Assembly (NCBI GenBank): GCA_018715295.1
Contig: DVLY01000022.1
Location: 1 to 15,609 of the forward strand
Source of the DNA: Candidatus Merdimorpha stercoravium
GTDB lineage: Bacteria > Bacteroidota > Bacteroidia > Flavobacteriales > UBA1820
Direction of reading: 5' to 3'
DNA: 15,609 bases
The notes beneath the pieces are model-generated. The model saw only the letters and a program-made list of their open reading frames with translations. It was not told the DNA's origin and ran no database searches. This document shows, in pieces, positions 5,997-13,632 of the stretch (the first letter of the stretch is position 1; each line of letters opens with the position of its first letter). The translations under genes were made by a program, and so were the position numbers.

Positions 5997-6953
5997 TTAT
6001 GTTTTTAAATGTCCTCTCTGTTTTTGCAGACTGAAGTATTTTCTCAGGCGGACAAAGGGGTTGTTTTCCCGGTTTTTGTTCAGGATCACCAGTACCACGG
6101 CGCAGACTACCAGGACGAATCCCAGCAGGGTGCGGCTGGTGAAAGGCTCTCCGAAATGCAGAATGCCCACCAGCATGGCGGTCAGCGGTTCGGCCGATCC
6201 CAGGATGGAGGTAACGACGGCTCCGGAATTCTTTACCGCCTTGAGCAGGGCGACGTTCGGGATGACGGTAGCCAGCAGGGCGACCCCGGCGATCATTTTC
6301 CATTGGTAGGCCGAGCGCACCGGTTGCAGGCCGCCTTCGGCCAGGGTGGTCAAGGCAAACAGGGCGGCACCCAACACGAAGATGTAGAACATCATCGTCA
6401 TGCTGGCCAATGTGCTCACCGAGGAGCGGTTGACGATGATCAGGTACGAGGCATACCAGAAAATGGTCGATCCGGCCCAGGCCAGTCCCCGGCCGTCGAG
6501 GGCTCCGCCCGGCGTCCAGCACAGCAGGGCTACCCCGGCGATGGCCATTCCCATGGCGGTGAAGATGGTCTTGGAGCGGCGCTCGTGGAAAAGGAAGATC
6601 ATCCCGCAGGTAACGATCACCGGGTAAATAAAGTGGATGGTTGTGGCCACTCCGCTGGGAATGTACATGTACGAATGTACCAGTCCGGTGGCCGAGGCTA
6701 CGTACATCGCAGCCAGTCCCAGCAGGATGAAAAATTGACGGCGGGTGGTGCGCAGGTTTATGCGCCTTGCCAGCACCACGAGGGCCATTACCCCGGCCGC
6801 TACCACGAACCGGTAAAAGAGCAGCGACGAAACGGCCATTCCGTCCGCCATCAGGGGGATGGAAAAAAACGGCAGGAACCCGAAGGTAACCGAAGCGAAC
6901 AGCCCGAAGAAAATGCCTTTTGCGTTGTCGGTCTTTGGGGTAGGATAAACCAT
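5997..6953 (-). CDS. EamA/DMT-family transporter
   Basis: This 318-residue membrane protein has ten predicted transmembrane helices arranged as two tandem EamA repeats, roughly residues 12-145 and 155-290. Characteristic features are the FGLFASVTFGFLPFF first helix, the MYVASATGLVHSYMYIPSGVATTIHF segment after helix 3, and the second-repeat VVTSILGSAEPLTAMLVGILHFGEP motif typical of drug/metabolite exporters. The substrate cannot be inferred; relatives export amino acids or metabolites. It is the first gene of a minus-strand unit with the antiporter downstream. A TACCTTTG -7 box lies 35 nt upstream of the ATG at 6953, and the promoter region is shared with the divergent nuclease-like gene. 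Confidence 0.9.
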   Translation of the reverse strand: MVYPTPKTDNAKGIFFGLFASVTFGFLPFFSIPLMADGMAVSSLLFYRFVVAAGVMALVVLARRINLRTTRRQFFILLGLAAMYVASATGLVHSYMYIPSGVATTIHFIYPVIVTCGMIFLFHERRSKTIFTAMGMAIAGVALLCWTPGGALDGRGLAWAGSTIFWYASYLIIVNRSSVSTLASMTMMFYIFVLGAALFALTTLAEGGLQPVRSAYQWKMIAGVALLATVIPNVALLKAVKNSGAVVTSILGSAEPLTAMLVGILHFGEPFTSRTLLGFVLVVCAVVLVILNKNRENNPFVRLRKYFSLQKQRGHLKT

Positions 6954-6988
6954 CGTTTTTTTGGGGATCGGACAAAGTTGTACAAGTG

Positions 6989-6996
6989 CAAAGGTA
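6989..6996 (-). promoter_or_regulatory. Predicted -7 box for the EamA/antiporter unit
   Basis: The minus strand reads TACCTTTG, an exact TAnnTTTG, 35 nt before the EamA ATG in the 188-bp divergent intergenic region. No good -33 TTTG is seen. No equally good box was found for the plus-strand gene at 7142. Confidence 0.5.
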
Positions 6997-7141
6997 CGGC
7001 AAAAGCGGGAAGTTCACTGCGGGGGTTGCCAACTTTATTTCCTGCCGAAATCGCTCCCGGGGGAGGCCGGGGGTATGTATTTTTTTTATAAATTGCAACT
7101 TCCTACCGCAAGGAGGAAAATAGCGGAAGGCACACGGAAAA

Positions 7142-8224
7142 ATGCTTATAATCAACTGGGTGATCAAAACGGTCAATCTTCTCTGCGCGCTGGCTTTGGC
7201 CGCCGTGTTCCTCTGCTCGCATTTCCCGCCCGAGAGCCTGCCGTATATCTCGGTGGCAGGGCTGCTCGCCCCGTTTCTGATCATCGTCAATGTGTTTTTC
7301 GCCCTGTTTTGGGTCATCCGTCTCAAGCCCTTTGCCTTGTATTCCATCCTGGCGTTGGCGGCCGGTTGGAGCCAACTGGGGCACGCGTTCGCCTTGGGCG
7401 GGGGAGAGAAGGTTTCCGAGGCCGATACGCTGCGCGTTGTCAGTTACAATGTCCACGGATTCAATTACAAAGACAAGGACGCTAAAGAGTCTCCGGCTGA
7501 GAAGATCGCCCGCGAGGTGGCCCGTTATGCGCCCGATGTGGTGTGCTTTCAGGAGTATGTCCGCGGCAAGTGCGACATGTCGGCCTATCGGTATTCCTAC
7601 GTGCAGCCGCACGGGGGGGGGAACGACGCCGTTTTTTCCAAATACCCCATCGTGGGCACCGGCAACCTGGATTTTCCCCGCACGCAGAACAACGCCGTCT
7701 ATGCCGATATACGCCTCCCCGAGGGACGTGTGGTGCGGGTGTACAGCGTGCATCTGCAGTCGCTGGGCATCAGCGCCGACGAGGTGAACGAACTGACTTC
7801 CCTGTCGTCGGATCAGCTCAAGGACCGAGCCAAAGGTCTGTTGGGGCGCCTCAATACCGGTTTTGTCCGCCAACAGTCCCAGGTGGAGGCACTGCGGGCG
7901 AGCATCGACGCCAGCCCCTATCCGTGCATCGTGGCGGGCGACTTCAACAACACCCCGTTTTCCTATGCCTTTCTTACCATTGCAGGCGACGACTTGACGG
8001 ATGCTTTCTCCCAGGCCGGTTTCGGTTTCGGGCGGACGTTCCGGGCCATCAAACTCTATCCCTTGCGCATCGACTTCATCCTGGCGGACGAGCAGACGTT
8101 CCGCCCGGCGAAGTTTTCCACCTTGCGCAGCGATGCCAGCGACCACAACGGCATTACGGCACTCCTGGTGCTCGTCCCCGTTGCAGGAGATGGAAAAACA
8201 GCATCTGAAGACGAAAAACCGTAA
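7142..8224 (+). CDS. Membrane-anchored endonuclease/exonuclease/phosphatase family protein
   Basis: This 360-residue protein has two N-terminal hydrophobic segments (about residues 8-26 and 35-60) and a third short one (64-80). An EEP-fold metal-dependent phosphoesterase domain covers about 95-347. The catalytic motifs are present: SYNVHGF (N103), VCFQEY (E138), YSVHLQS (H204), AGDFNNTP (D267, N269), RIDFIL (D311) and SDHNGI (D334, H335). The family cleaves phosphodiesters in nucleic acids, phospholipids or inositol phosphates; the membrane anchor suggests a lipid or envelope-associated substrate, but this is inference. A G9 run at 7613-7621 encodes Gly158-160. The stop codon is 9 nt before the LOG gene, implying cotranscription. 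A strong AGGAGG-like sequence near 7110 is too far upstream to act as its ribosome site. Confidence 0.9.
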   Translation: MLIINWVIKTVNLLCALALAAVFLCSHFPPESLPYISVAGLLAPFLIIVNVFFALFWVIRLKPFALYSILALAAGWSQLGHAFALGGGEKVSEADTLRVVSYNVHGFNYKDKDAKESPAEKIAREVARYAPDVVCFQEYVRGKCDMSAYRYSYVQPHGGGNDAVFSKYPIVGTGNLDFPRTQNNAVYADIRLPEGRVVRVYSVHLQSLGISADEVNELTSLSSDQLKDRAKGLLGRLNTGFVRQQSQVEALRASIDASPYPCIVAGDFNNTPFSYAFLTIAGDDLTDAFSQAGFGFGRTFRAIKLYPLRIDFILADEQTFRPAKFSTLRSDASDHNGITALLVLVPVAGDGKTASEDEKP

Positions 8225-8233
8225 ACATAAGTC

Positions 8234-8980
8234 ATGGAAAAAGAAGAAAACCTTCCCGCTGCAGGGATTCCGGTGAGCGAGATCGAACAGCAGATACGCA
8301 ACGATTTCAAACCCCACACGTGGAACGACATCAAGACGAACGATTCGTGGACCATCTTCAAGGTGATGAGCGAATTCGTCAGCGGTTTCGACATCATGGC
8401 GCGCATCGGGCCCTGCGTGTCCATTTTCGGTTCGGCGCGCATCAAGCCCGGCTCGAAATACTACCGGCTGACCGAACAGATCGCCTACCGGTTGACCGGA
8501 CTGGGCTTCGGCATCATCACCGGCGGCGGCCCGGGTATCATGGAGGCGGCCAACAAAGGCGCGTATTTCGGCGGGGGGACTTCCTGCGGGATGAACATCG
8601 AACTGCCGCACGAGCAAAACTCGAACCCCTTTATCGACAAGGACAAAAACGTGTATTTCAGCCACTTCTTTGTCCGCAAGGTGATGTTCGTCAAGTACGC
8701 GCAGGCCTTCGTGGTGATGCCCGGGGGCTTCGGTACGCTCGACGAGCTCTTCGAGGCCATTACCCTGATCCAAACCGGGAAATCGACCCTGTATCCCATC
8801 ATCATGGTGGGTTCCGAGTACTGGGGCGGGCTGCTCGACTGGATACGCGAACGCTTGGTGACCGAAGGAATGATCGCCCCCAAAGACCTCGACCTGATCT
8901 CCCTGGTGGATACTCCGGACGAGGTCGTGGCGGCCATCGGCCAATTCTACGAAAAGAAAAACTTTACCCCCAATTTTTGA
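8234..8980 (+). CDS. LOG-family nucleotide 5'-monophosphate phosphoribohydrolase (TIGR00730)
   Basis: This 248-residue cytoplasmic protein has a Rossmann-like lysine-decarboxylase-fold domain and both LOG signatures, GGGPGIME (97-104) and PGGFGTLDE (163-171), together with FGSAR (65-69) and FVRKVMF near 146-152. The family hydrolyses the N-glycosidic bond of nucleoside 5'-monophosphates (cytokinin ribotides in some organisms), releasing base and ribose 5-phosphate. The frequent 'lysine decarboxylase' label is a misannotation. The N-terminal ~55 residues precede the core and are typical of the longer bacterial form. It lies 9 nt downstream of the EEP-family gene. Given guaA in the same series, a role in purine nucleotide salvage is plausible but unproven. 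Confidence 0.9.
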   Translation: MEKEENLPAAGIPVSEIEQQIRNDFKPHTWNDIKTNDSWTIFKVMSEFVSGFDIMARIGPCVSIFGSARIKPGSKYYRLTEQIAYRLTGLGFGIITGGGPGIMEAANKGAYFGGGTSCGMNIELPHEQNSNPFIDKDKNVYFSHFFVRKVMFVKYAQAFVVMPGGFGTLDELFEAITLIQTGKSTLYPIIMVGSEYWGGLLDWIRERLVTEGMIAPKDLDLISLVDTPDEVVAAIGQFYEKKNFTPNF

Positions 8981-9032
8981 CCGATCGATCTTCCCTTGCT
9001 TTTGTCTCCCTTGCGCTTTGACAGGGGGCATC

Positions 9033-9200
9033 GGGGAAGGGAAAGAAGTCCGGGAAACGGGAAAAAGAGTCGGCGGAACGGAAACAGGAGGACGGAGAGC
9101 GGGATACAGGAGAGCGGGATGCGGGAAAGAGAGCAAGGAGGGAAGAGGAAAACGCAGGCAAGGAGAGACGCAAACAGGAAGGAACAAAAAAGAGAAGCGA
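9033..9200 (+). other. Purine-rich leader tract before the SIMPL gene
   Basis: Counting bases, only 25 of 168 are pyrimidines (about 85% purine). The tract contains an exact 12-bp repeat (GGAGAGCGGGAT) at 9094-9105 and 9109-9120 and many GGA/GGGA motifs. It fills the 221-bp gap between the LOG and SIMPL genes. No convincing short gene was found in it. Confidence 0.85.
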
Positions 9201-9201
9201 T

Positions 9202-9951
9202 ATGAAAACTTTGGTTTTGTCTTTGTTTTTGTCGGTGTGGGCTGCATGGCCGGCCGCCGCACAGCCGTTCTCGCCGACAGATGGCATTCCTCCGGTGCGT
9301 TACATCGAGGTAACCGGCTCTTCGGAACTCGAAATCGATCCGGACGAAATCATCCTCTCGATCCGTATCCGGGAGTACTGGGAGGAGGAATTCGACCACC
9401 GCTCAAAGCCCGAGGATTACCGTACCAAAGTGCCCTTGGAACGCATCGAGACGCAGGTAACCCAAGCTCTGATCGCGGCGGGCGTGCGCCAGGAGGACAT
9501 TTCCGTGCAGGATGTAGGGGAGTCCTGGCGTGAACGGGGACGCGATTTTCTGATGGGAAAACAATACCAGGTGCGGGTGTACGATTTCGCTACCGTCAAC
9601 CGAATCCTGCGCGAGGGCAATCTGCGCGGGATAGAGTCGTTCCAGATCGCCGAACTCAAGAACAAGGACATCGCCCGGTATCGGGAAGAAGGCAAGATCC
9701 TCGCTTTGCAGGCGGCCCGGGAGAAAGCCCAATATCTGCTCGAAGCGGTCGGGAAGCGTCTGGGCGACATCCTCTTTATCGTCGAACCGGACGAAAACAG
9801 TGCTTTCCAGCCGGTGCAATACCTGGAGAGCAACCTGACGATGCTCTCTTCGGCCGAAGGCGAAGGCGGCCTTCAGGACGAGAATACGGTCAAGATCAAA
9901 TTGCATTACCGGATGCGCGTACGGTTCCAGATAGCCGATTATCTGCAATGA
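9202..9951 (+). CDS. SIMPL (DUF541) domain periplasmic protein
   Basis: This 249-residue protein has a cleavable signal peptide (residues 1-21, ending AAAQ) and a SIMPL/DUF541 domain over most of the rest. The hallmarks are YIEVTGSSELEIDPDEI (34-50), the central pairing segment, and the ALQAAREKAQYLLEAVGKRLG motif (about 177-197), as in E. coli YggE. SIMPL proteins are periplasmic or envelope-attached; YggE lowers oxidative damage, but the biochemical activity of the family is unresolved. The start at 9202 follows the purine-rich leader directly. A 52-bp gap separates it from guaA, so the two may share a transcript. I see no lipobox, so it is probably soluble in the periplasm. Confidence 0.88.
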   Translation: MKTLVLSLFLSVWAAWPAAAQPFSPTDGIPPVRYIEVTGSSELEIDPDEIILSIRIREYWEEEFDHRSKPEDYRTKVPLERIETQVTQALIAAGVRQEDISVQDVGESWRERGRDFLMGKQYQVRVYDFATVNRILREGNLRGIESFQIAELKNKDIARYREEGKILALQAAREKAQYLLEAVGKRLGDILFIVEPDENSAFQPVQYLESNLTMLSSAEGEGGLQDENTVKIKLHYRMRVRFQIADYLQ

Positions 9952-10003
9952 AGGACAAACACCAAGGAAGAATAACGAAGCAATAAATATCAAGACAAAT
10001 TAC

Positions 10004-11530
10004 ATGGAGAACAAAGTTCTGATCCTCGATTTCGGTTCGCAGTACACGCAGCTCATCGCCCGTCGGGTGCGTGAACTCAATATCTATTGCGAGATCCATC
10101 CCTTCAACAAAGTGCCCGACCTGTCGGCTTTCGGCGCGGTGATTTTCAGCGGAAGTCCCTCGTCGGTGCGTCAGGACGACGCCCCTCAGGTGGACCTTTC
10201 GCTCTTTCGCGGACGGTTCCCCTTGCTGGGCGTGTGCTATGGGGCCCAGTATCTCGCGTACTGCGCAGGGGGAGAGGTGCTTCCCAGCCGGGTGCGCGAG
10301 TACGGCCGGGCCAATATCGTGCAGATCGACCCCGACGAGCCGCTGCTCAAGGGCATCCCCGTCGGCACGCAAGTGTGGATGAGCCACGGGGATACCATCC
10401 AGCAGCTTCCCCGGGGATTCCGCATCATCGCTTCCACGGCCGATGTAGCGGTAGCCGCCTACAAGATCGAGGGTGAGAAGACCTACGGTATACAGTTCCA
10501 CCCCGAAGTGTACCACTCGGAGCACGGTACGCAGCTCCTGCGCAATTTCCTGGTGGGAGTAGCCGGCCTGAAACAGGACTGGACGCCCGATTCGTTCGTG
10601 GAGACCACCATCGCATCCCTGCGCGAGACCCTCGGGCAGGACAAGGTCGTGTTGGGACTCTCGGGAGGCGTGGACTCGACGGTGGCCGGGGTACTGCTCT
10701 CGCGGGCCATCGGCGATCGGCTCACTTGCATCTTTGTCAACAACGGCCTGTTGCGCAAGAACGAATACGAAAGCGTCCTGGGACAATACAAGGACATGGG
10801 GCTCAACATTGTGGGCGTGGATGCCAGCGAACGTTTTTACAAGGTTTTGGCCGGGGTTACCGATCCTGAAAAGAAACGCAAGGCTATCGGGGCATCGTTT
10901 ATCGACGTGTTCGACGCCGAGGCGGCCAAGATCGAGGATGCCCGGTGGTTGGCGCAGGGCACCATTTACCCCGATGTGATCGAATCCTGCTCGGTCAAGG
11001 GACCTTCGGCCACCATCAAGAGCCACCACAACGTGGGCGGGCTGCCGGCCTACATGAAACTCAAGGTGGTCGAACCGCTCCGCACCCTTTTCAAGGACGA
11101 AGTGCGCCGCGTGGGAGCGACCTTGGGCATTCCCGACGAACTCCTCTCGCGCCATCCGTTCCCCGGACCGGGGTTGGCCATCCGCATCCTGGGCGATATT
11201 ACACCGGAGAAGGTGCGGATCCTGCAGGAGGTGGACGATATTTTCATCTCCGCGCTGCGTCAGTGGGGGCTGTACAAGAAAGTATGGCAGGCGGGTGCGA
11301 TCCTGCTCCCCGTTCAGTCGGTGGGCGTAATGGGCGACGAACGCACTTACGAGCGGGTCGTGGCTTTGCGGGCAGTGGAATCCACCGACGGCATGACAGC
11401 CGACTGGTCGCACTTGCCGTACGAGTTCCTGGCCAAGGTATCGAACGACATCATCAACAAGGTCAAGGGCGTGAACCGCGTGGTGTACGACATCAGTTCC
11501 AAACCGCCGGCCACCATCGAATGGGAATGA
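10004..11530 (+). CDS. guaA: GMP synthase (glutamine-hydrolysing)
   Basis: This 508-residue enzyme converts XMP, ATP and glutamine to GMP in the last step of guanine nucleotide synthesis. The N-terminal class I glutamine amidotransferase carries nucleophile C78 (LLGVCYGAQY) and the H166/E168 pair (QFHPEVYHSE). The ATP-pyrophosphatase domain starts with the P-loop SGGVDST (220-226). The C-terminal dimerisation domain holds RHPFPGPGLAIR and ends with PPATIEWE, the family's usual terminus. Length is normal (about 505-525). All catalytic residues that I can check are present. The start at 10004 is supported by the MENKVLILDFGSQYTQLIAR opening, typical of the family. No TAnnTTTG box lies in the 52-bp gap before it, so it may be read from upstream. 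Confidence 0.98.
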   Translation: MENKVLILDFGSQYTQLIARRVRELNIYCEIHPFNKVPDLSAFGAVIFSGSPSSVRQDDAPQVDLSLFRGRFPLLGVCYGAQYLAYCAGGEVLPSRVREYGRANIVQIDPDEPLLKGIPVGTQVWMSHGDTIQQLPRGFRIIASTADVAVAAYKIEGEKTYGIQFHPEVYHSEHGTQLLRNFLVGVAGLKQDWTPDSFVETTIASLRETLGQDKVVLGLSGGVDSTVAGVLLSRAIGDRLTCIFVNNGLLRKNEYESVLGQYKDMGLNIVGVDASERFYKVLAGVTDPEKKRKAIGASFIDVFDAEAAKIEDARWLAQGTIYPDVIESCSVKGPSATIKSHHNVGGLPAYMKLKVVEPLRTLFKDEVRRVGATLGIPDELLSRHPFPGPGLAIRILGDITPEKVRILQEVDDIFISALRQWGLYKKVWQAGAILLPVQSVGVMGDERTYERVVALRAVESTDGMTADWSHLPYEFLAKVSNDIINKVKGVNRVVYDISSKPPATIEWE

Positions 11531-11573
11531 TCCCCGGGAGGCGATCCGGCGCGGCATTTTGACCGAGACAGCT

Positions 11574-11798
11574 ATGTGTGCGATGAAAGACATACCCCGG
11601 AAAGGAGACGGCGTTTCCCGGCCTTGGGGTCGGAGGGTCGTCCGTTATTTGCCTTTGGGGTTGGCTCTGGGGCTGCTTTTCGGAGCGGCGATCGGCAATA
11701 TCCCCCTCGGCCTGCTTCTGGGCATGGCTCTGGGAGTGCTGGCGGGGCGTTTTCCCCGCAGGGAAAACGACCCCGACCGTCAAGATCGTGCTGTGTAG
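11574..11798 (+). CDS. Small glycine-zipper membrane protein, function unknown
   Basis: This protein of about 74 residues is made almost wholly of two short transmembrane segments. Glycines recur every four residues in each: G29, G33, G37, G41 and then G46, G50, G54, G58, separated by an N-I-P turn. The N-terminus is basic and the tail is charged (RRENDPDRQD). This is the glycine-zipper pattern, which lets helices pack closely and often form oligomers. The reading frame continues upstream to a TTG at 11559. The start could be the ATG at 11574 or at 11583, and no ribosome site decides between them. It lies between guaA (43-bp gap) and the LysM gene (42-bp gap) on the same strand. I do not recognise a named family, but similar small Gly-repeat proteins occur in Bacteroidota. 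Confidence 0.6.
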   Translation: MCAMKDIPRKGDGVSRPWGRRVVRYLPLGLALGLLFGAAIGNIPLGLLLGMALGVLAGRFPRRENDPDRQDRAV

Positions 11799-11840
11799 TG
11801 GCAGCAAGGGTAGGAAGTAAACAAGAAAATCAACGGATAT

Positions 11841-13610
11841 ATGCCTGTATCTTTTACGAGAACATTTTTTCTGGTGTTTCTGCTGGCAGGGTGGGCGCTT
11901 TCGGCCGATGCCCAGGCGGTGGAAACGTATCGGGTAAAGAAAAGCGATACGATGCAGACCATCGCCGACCGTTTCGGTCTGAGCGTGGAGGAGTTGTTGG
12001 AATACAACCAAGCGTACAAGACCCGCGAGCTCCGTGCGCGCGACATCCTGATTATCCCTTCGCGCAAGGAACGCAAAAAGCTCCAGCAACAGAGGGAACA
12101 GGCTGCCGCACAAGCGGTCCCGCCGGCTCCCGTAGCACAGCAACCCGTAGAATTCGCCACGCATGTGGTCGCCCCCAAGGAGACCGTCTACGGCATCTCG
12201 CGGCAGTGGGGCATTACCCAGGATCAGCTCAAGGAGTACAATCCCGAACTGAAAACGTCGGTGCTCAAGATCGGGATGACGCTCCGCATTCCGGTGATGG
12301 GCTCTCCGGAAACGGCCCCTGCGGTGCAGGCTCCCCCAGAGGCCAGACCGCAGGACACGTCATCGTCCGTTGCCTCGCAGACCGACCGGCGTTCCGAACC
12401 TCCCGTCCGGAAGCCGCAGGAAGAAGGACCGGACCGCCGGCAGGCGGGGTATCCCCCGGTGCCCACCGATCCTTGGCGGCAAGGCAATGATGCATTCTCC
12501 TTGCACCAGGCCAGCCAGTTGAACGTCCGCAGGGCGTTGAGGGTGGATGTGCTCCTGCCGTTTTACCTCGATCGGGCCGATTCGCTGGTAGGGGAAACTC
12601 CGGCGCGGCGTCTGGCCGATTCCAACGTAGCGCTGGGATTTTACATGGGGGTACGCATGGCGCTCGATTCGCTCGCCGGGCAAGGTTTGGTGGCCCAAGT
12701 GCGGGTGTTCGATACCCGCAGGGATACTCTGGCGATAGACAGTCTGATGGCGGCGCATGACTTTTCGCAGACCGATGTAGTGATCGGGCCCTTGTATGCC
12801 GAAGTGGCCGAGCGGGCGGCCAGGAACCTCCGCGGCCGCAAGGCGATCGTGGTTTCTCCGCTTTCCTTGCGCCACGACGTGGTCTCCTCGCCCAATATCC
12901 TTCAGGTATCCGCTCCGGCTGAGGACTTGCAGCGGGCTATCCTGCGGTACCTTCAGGACAATCTCTCGCCCGATCGCAAGGTGATCCTCGTGGCTTCCTC
13001 CACCGGGCAGGGAACGCTCATCGCCCGGGTGAAGAGCGCGTTGGCCCAGCGGGGGATTGCCTCGGTGGAAGTACTCGATACCGATCTGGGAGAGAACGCA
13101 GCCCGTTTGAGCGGGATGATCCGGCAGGGCGTTTCGCCGGTTCTGATCGTCCCTTCGCTCACCGGATCGACCGTGGCCGAAGTCTATCAGGCGGTGGAGC
13201 TCTCCAACCGTCTGGACCCGGTGGAGGTCTATGCCTTCGAGTCCAATACGGCGGCCGGAAAACTCATGCGGGAGGCGCAGGGTCAGGCCGCTTCGCGGGT
13301 GCGCTTCGTCTATGCCGACCGGATGTTCGAAAATACGGGCCGGGCGCAGTACAACGATTTCGTCCGTTCGTTCCGGAGACATTACCGGGAGTTTCCCGGG
13401 ACGTATTCCCTGGTGGGTTTCGACGTTACCTACGATGTGCTCTCCCGCATGGCCGTGGAGCCGGACAACGAGACGGCACTCACGTCCTATCCCAGCGAAC
13501 AGGTGGCGGATCGTTTCCGCTTTATCAAGTACCTGGGCGGAGGCTATGTCAATACCGAGGTATTTATTCTGATGCACACCCCCGACAGGGGGACGGTGCT
13601 TTTGTACTGA
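11841..13610 (+). CDS. LysM plus type 1 periplasmic-binding-protein fusion
   Basis: This 589-residue exported protein has a signal peptide (residues 1-25, ending SADAQA) and two LysM peptidoglycan-binding modules: about 30-73 (YRVKKSDTMQTIADRFGLS) and about 107-151 (HVVAPKETVYGISRQWGIT). A Pro/Gln/Arg-rich linker (about 152-230) leads to a C-terminal domain (234-585) with the fold of type 1 periplasmic binding proteins, as in Leu/Ile/Val-binding or penicillin-binding-activator LpoA-like proteins (VDVLLPFYLDRAD, DVVIGPLYAEVAE, SLVGFDVTYDVL). LysM would fix the sensor-like domain to the cell wall. No ABC permease genes are adjacent, so a transport role is not indicated. The ligand is unknown. 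This domain pairing is common in Bacteroidota, where it is annotated as a LysM-domain protein. Confidence 0.9.
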   Translation: MPVSFTRTFFLVFLLAGWALSADAQAVETYRVKKSDTMQTIADRFGLSVEELLEYNQAYKTRELRARDILIIPSRKERKKLQQQREQAAAQAVPPAPVAQQPVEFATHVVAPKETVYGISRQWGITQDQLKEYNPELKTSVLKIGMTLRIPVMGSPETAPAVQAPPEARPQDTSSSVASQTDRRSEPPVRKPQEEGPDRRQAGYPPVPTDPWRQGNDAFSLHQASQLNVRRALRVDVLLPFYLDRADSLVGETPARRLADSNVALGFYMGVRMALDSLAGQGLVAQVRVFDTRRDTLAIDSLMAAHDFSQTDVVIGPLYAEVAERAARNLRGRKAIVVSPLSLRHDVVSSPNILQVSAPAEDLQRAILRYLQDNLSPDRKVILVASSTGQGTLIARVKSALAQRGIASVEVLDTDLGENAARLSGMIRQGVSPVLIVPSLTGSTVAEVYQAVELSNRLDPVEVYAFESNTAAGKLMREAQGQAASRVRFVYADRMFENTGRAQYNDFVRSFRRHYREFPGTYSLVGFDVTYDVLSRMAVEPDNETALTSYPSEQVADRFRFIKYLGGGYVNTEVFILMHTPDRGTVLLY

Positions 13611-13618
13611 CCAAAAGA

Positions 13619-13625
13619 CAGGAGG
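13619..13625 (+). promoter_or_regulatory. Strong Shine-Dalgarno site of the GT39 gene
   Basis: AGGAGG (13620-13625) lies 7 nt before the ATG at 13633 and decides that start over a second in-frame ATG at 13639. Such a full site is uncommon in Bacteroidota genes. Confidence 0.6.
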
Positions 13626-13632
13626 ACAGGCG

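Noticed and set aside
6974..7036. Inverted AAAGTTG/CAACTTT pair in the divergent intergenic region
   Set aside because: Only 7-bp arms with 49 bp between them, no symmetry to either gene's promoter, so chance is likely.
5971..7347. 458-residue minus-strand frame overlapping the EamA gene
   Set aside because: It is a frame-shifted shadow of the transporter. The EamA reading has ten coherent transmembrane helices.
7103..9262. 719-residue open frame on the minus strand
   Set aside because: It lies opposite the EEP-family and LOG genes, which have full catalytic motifs. Its composition is the low-complexity translation typical of the antisense frame of high-GC genes.
9896..11593. 565-residue open frame on the minus strand
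   Set aside because: It is the mirror of guaA, whose motifs are unambiguous, and it shows no recognisable domain.
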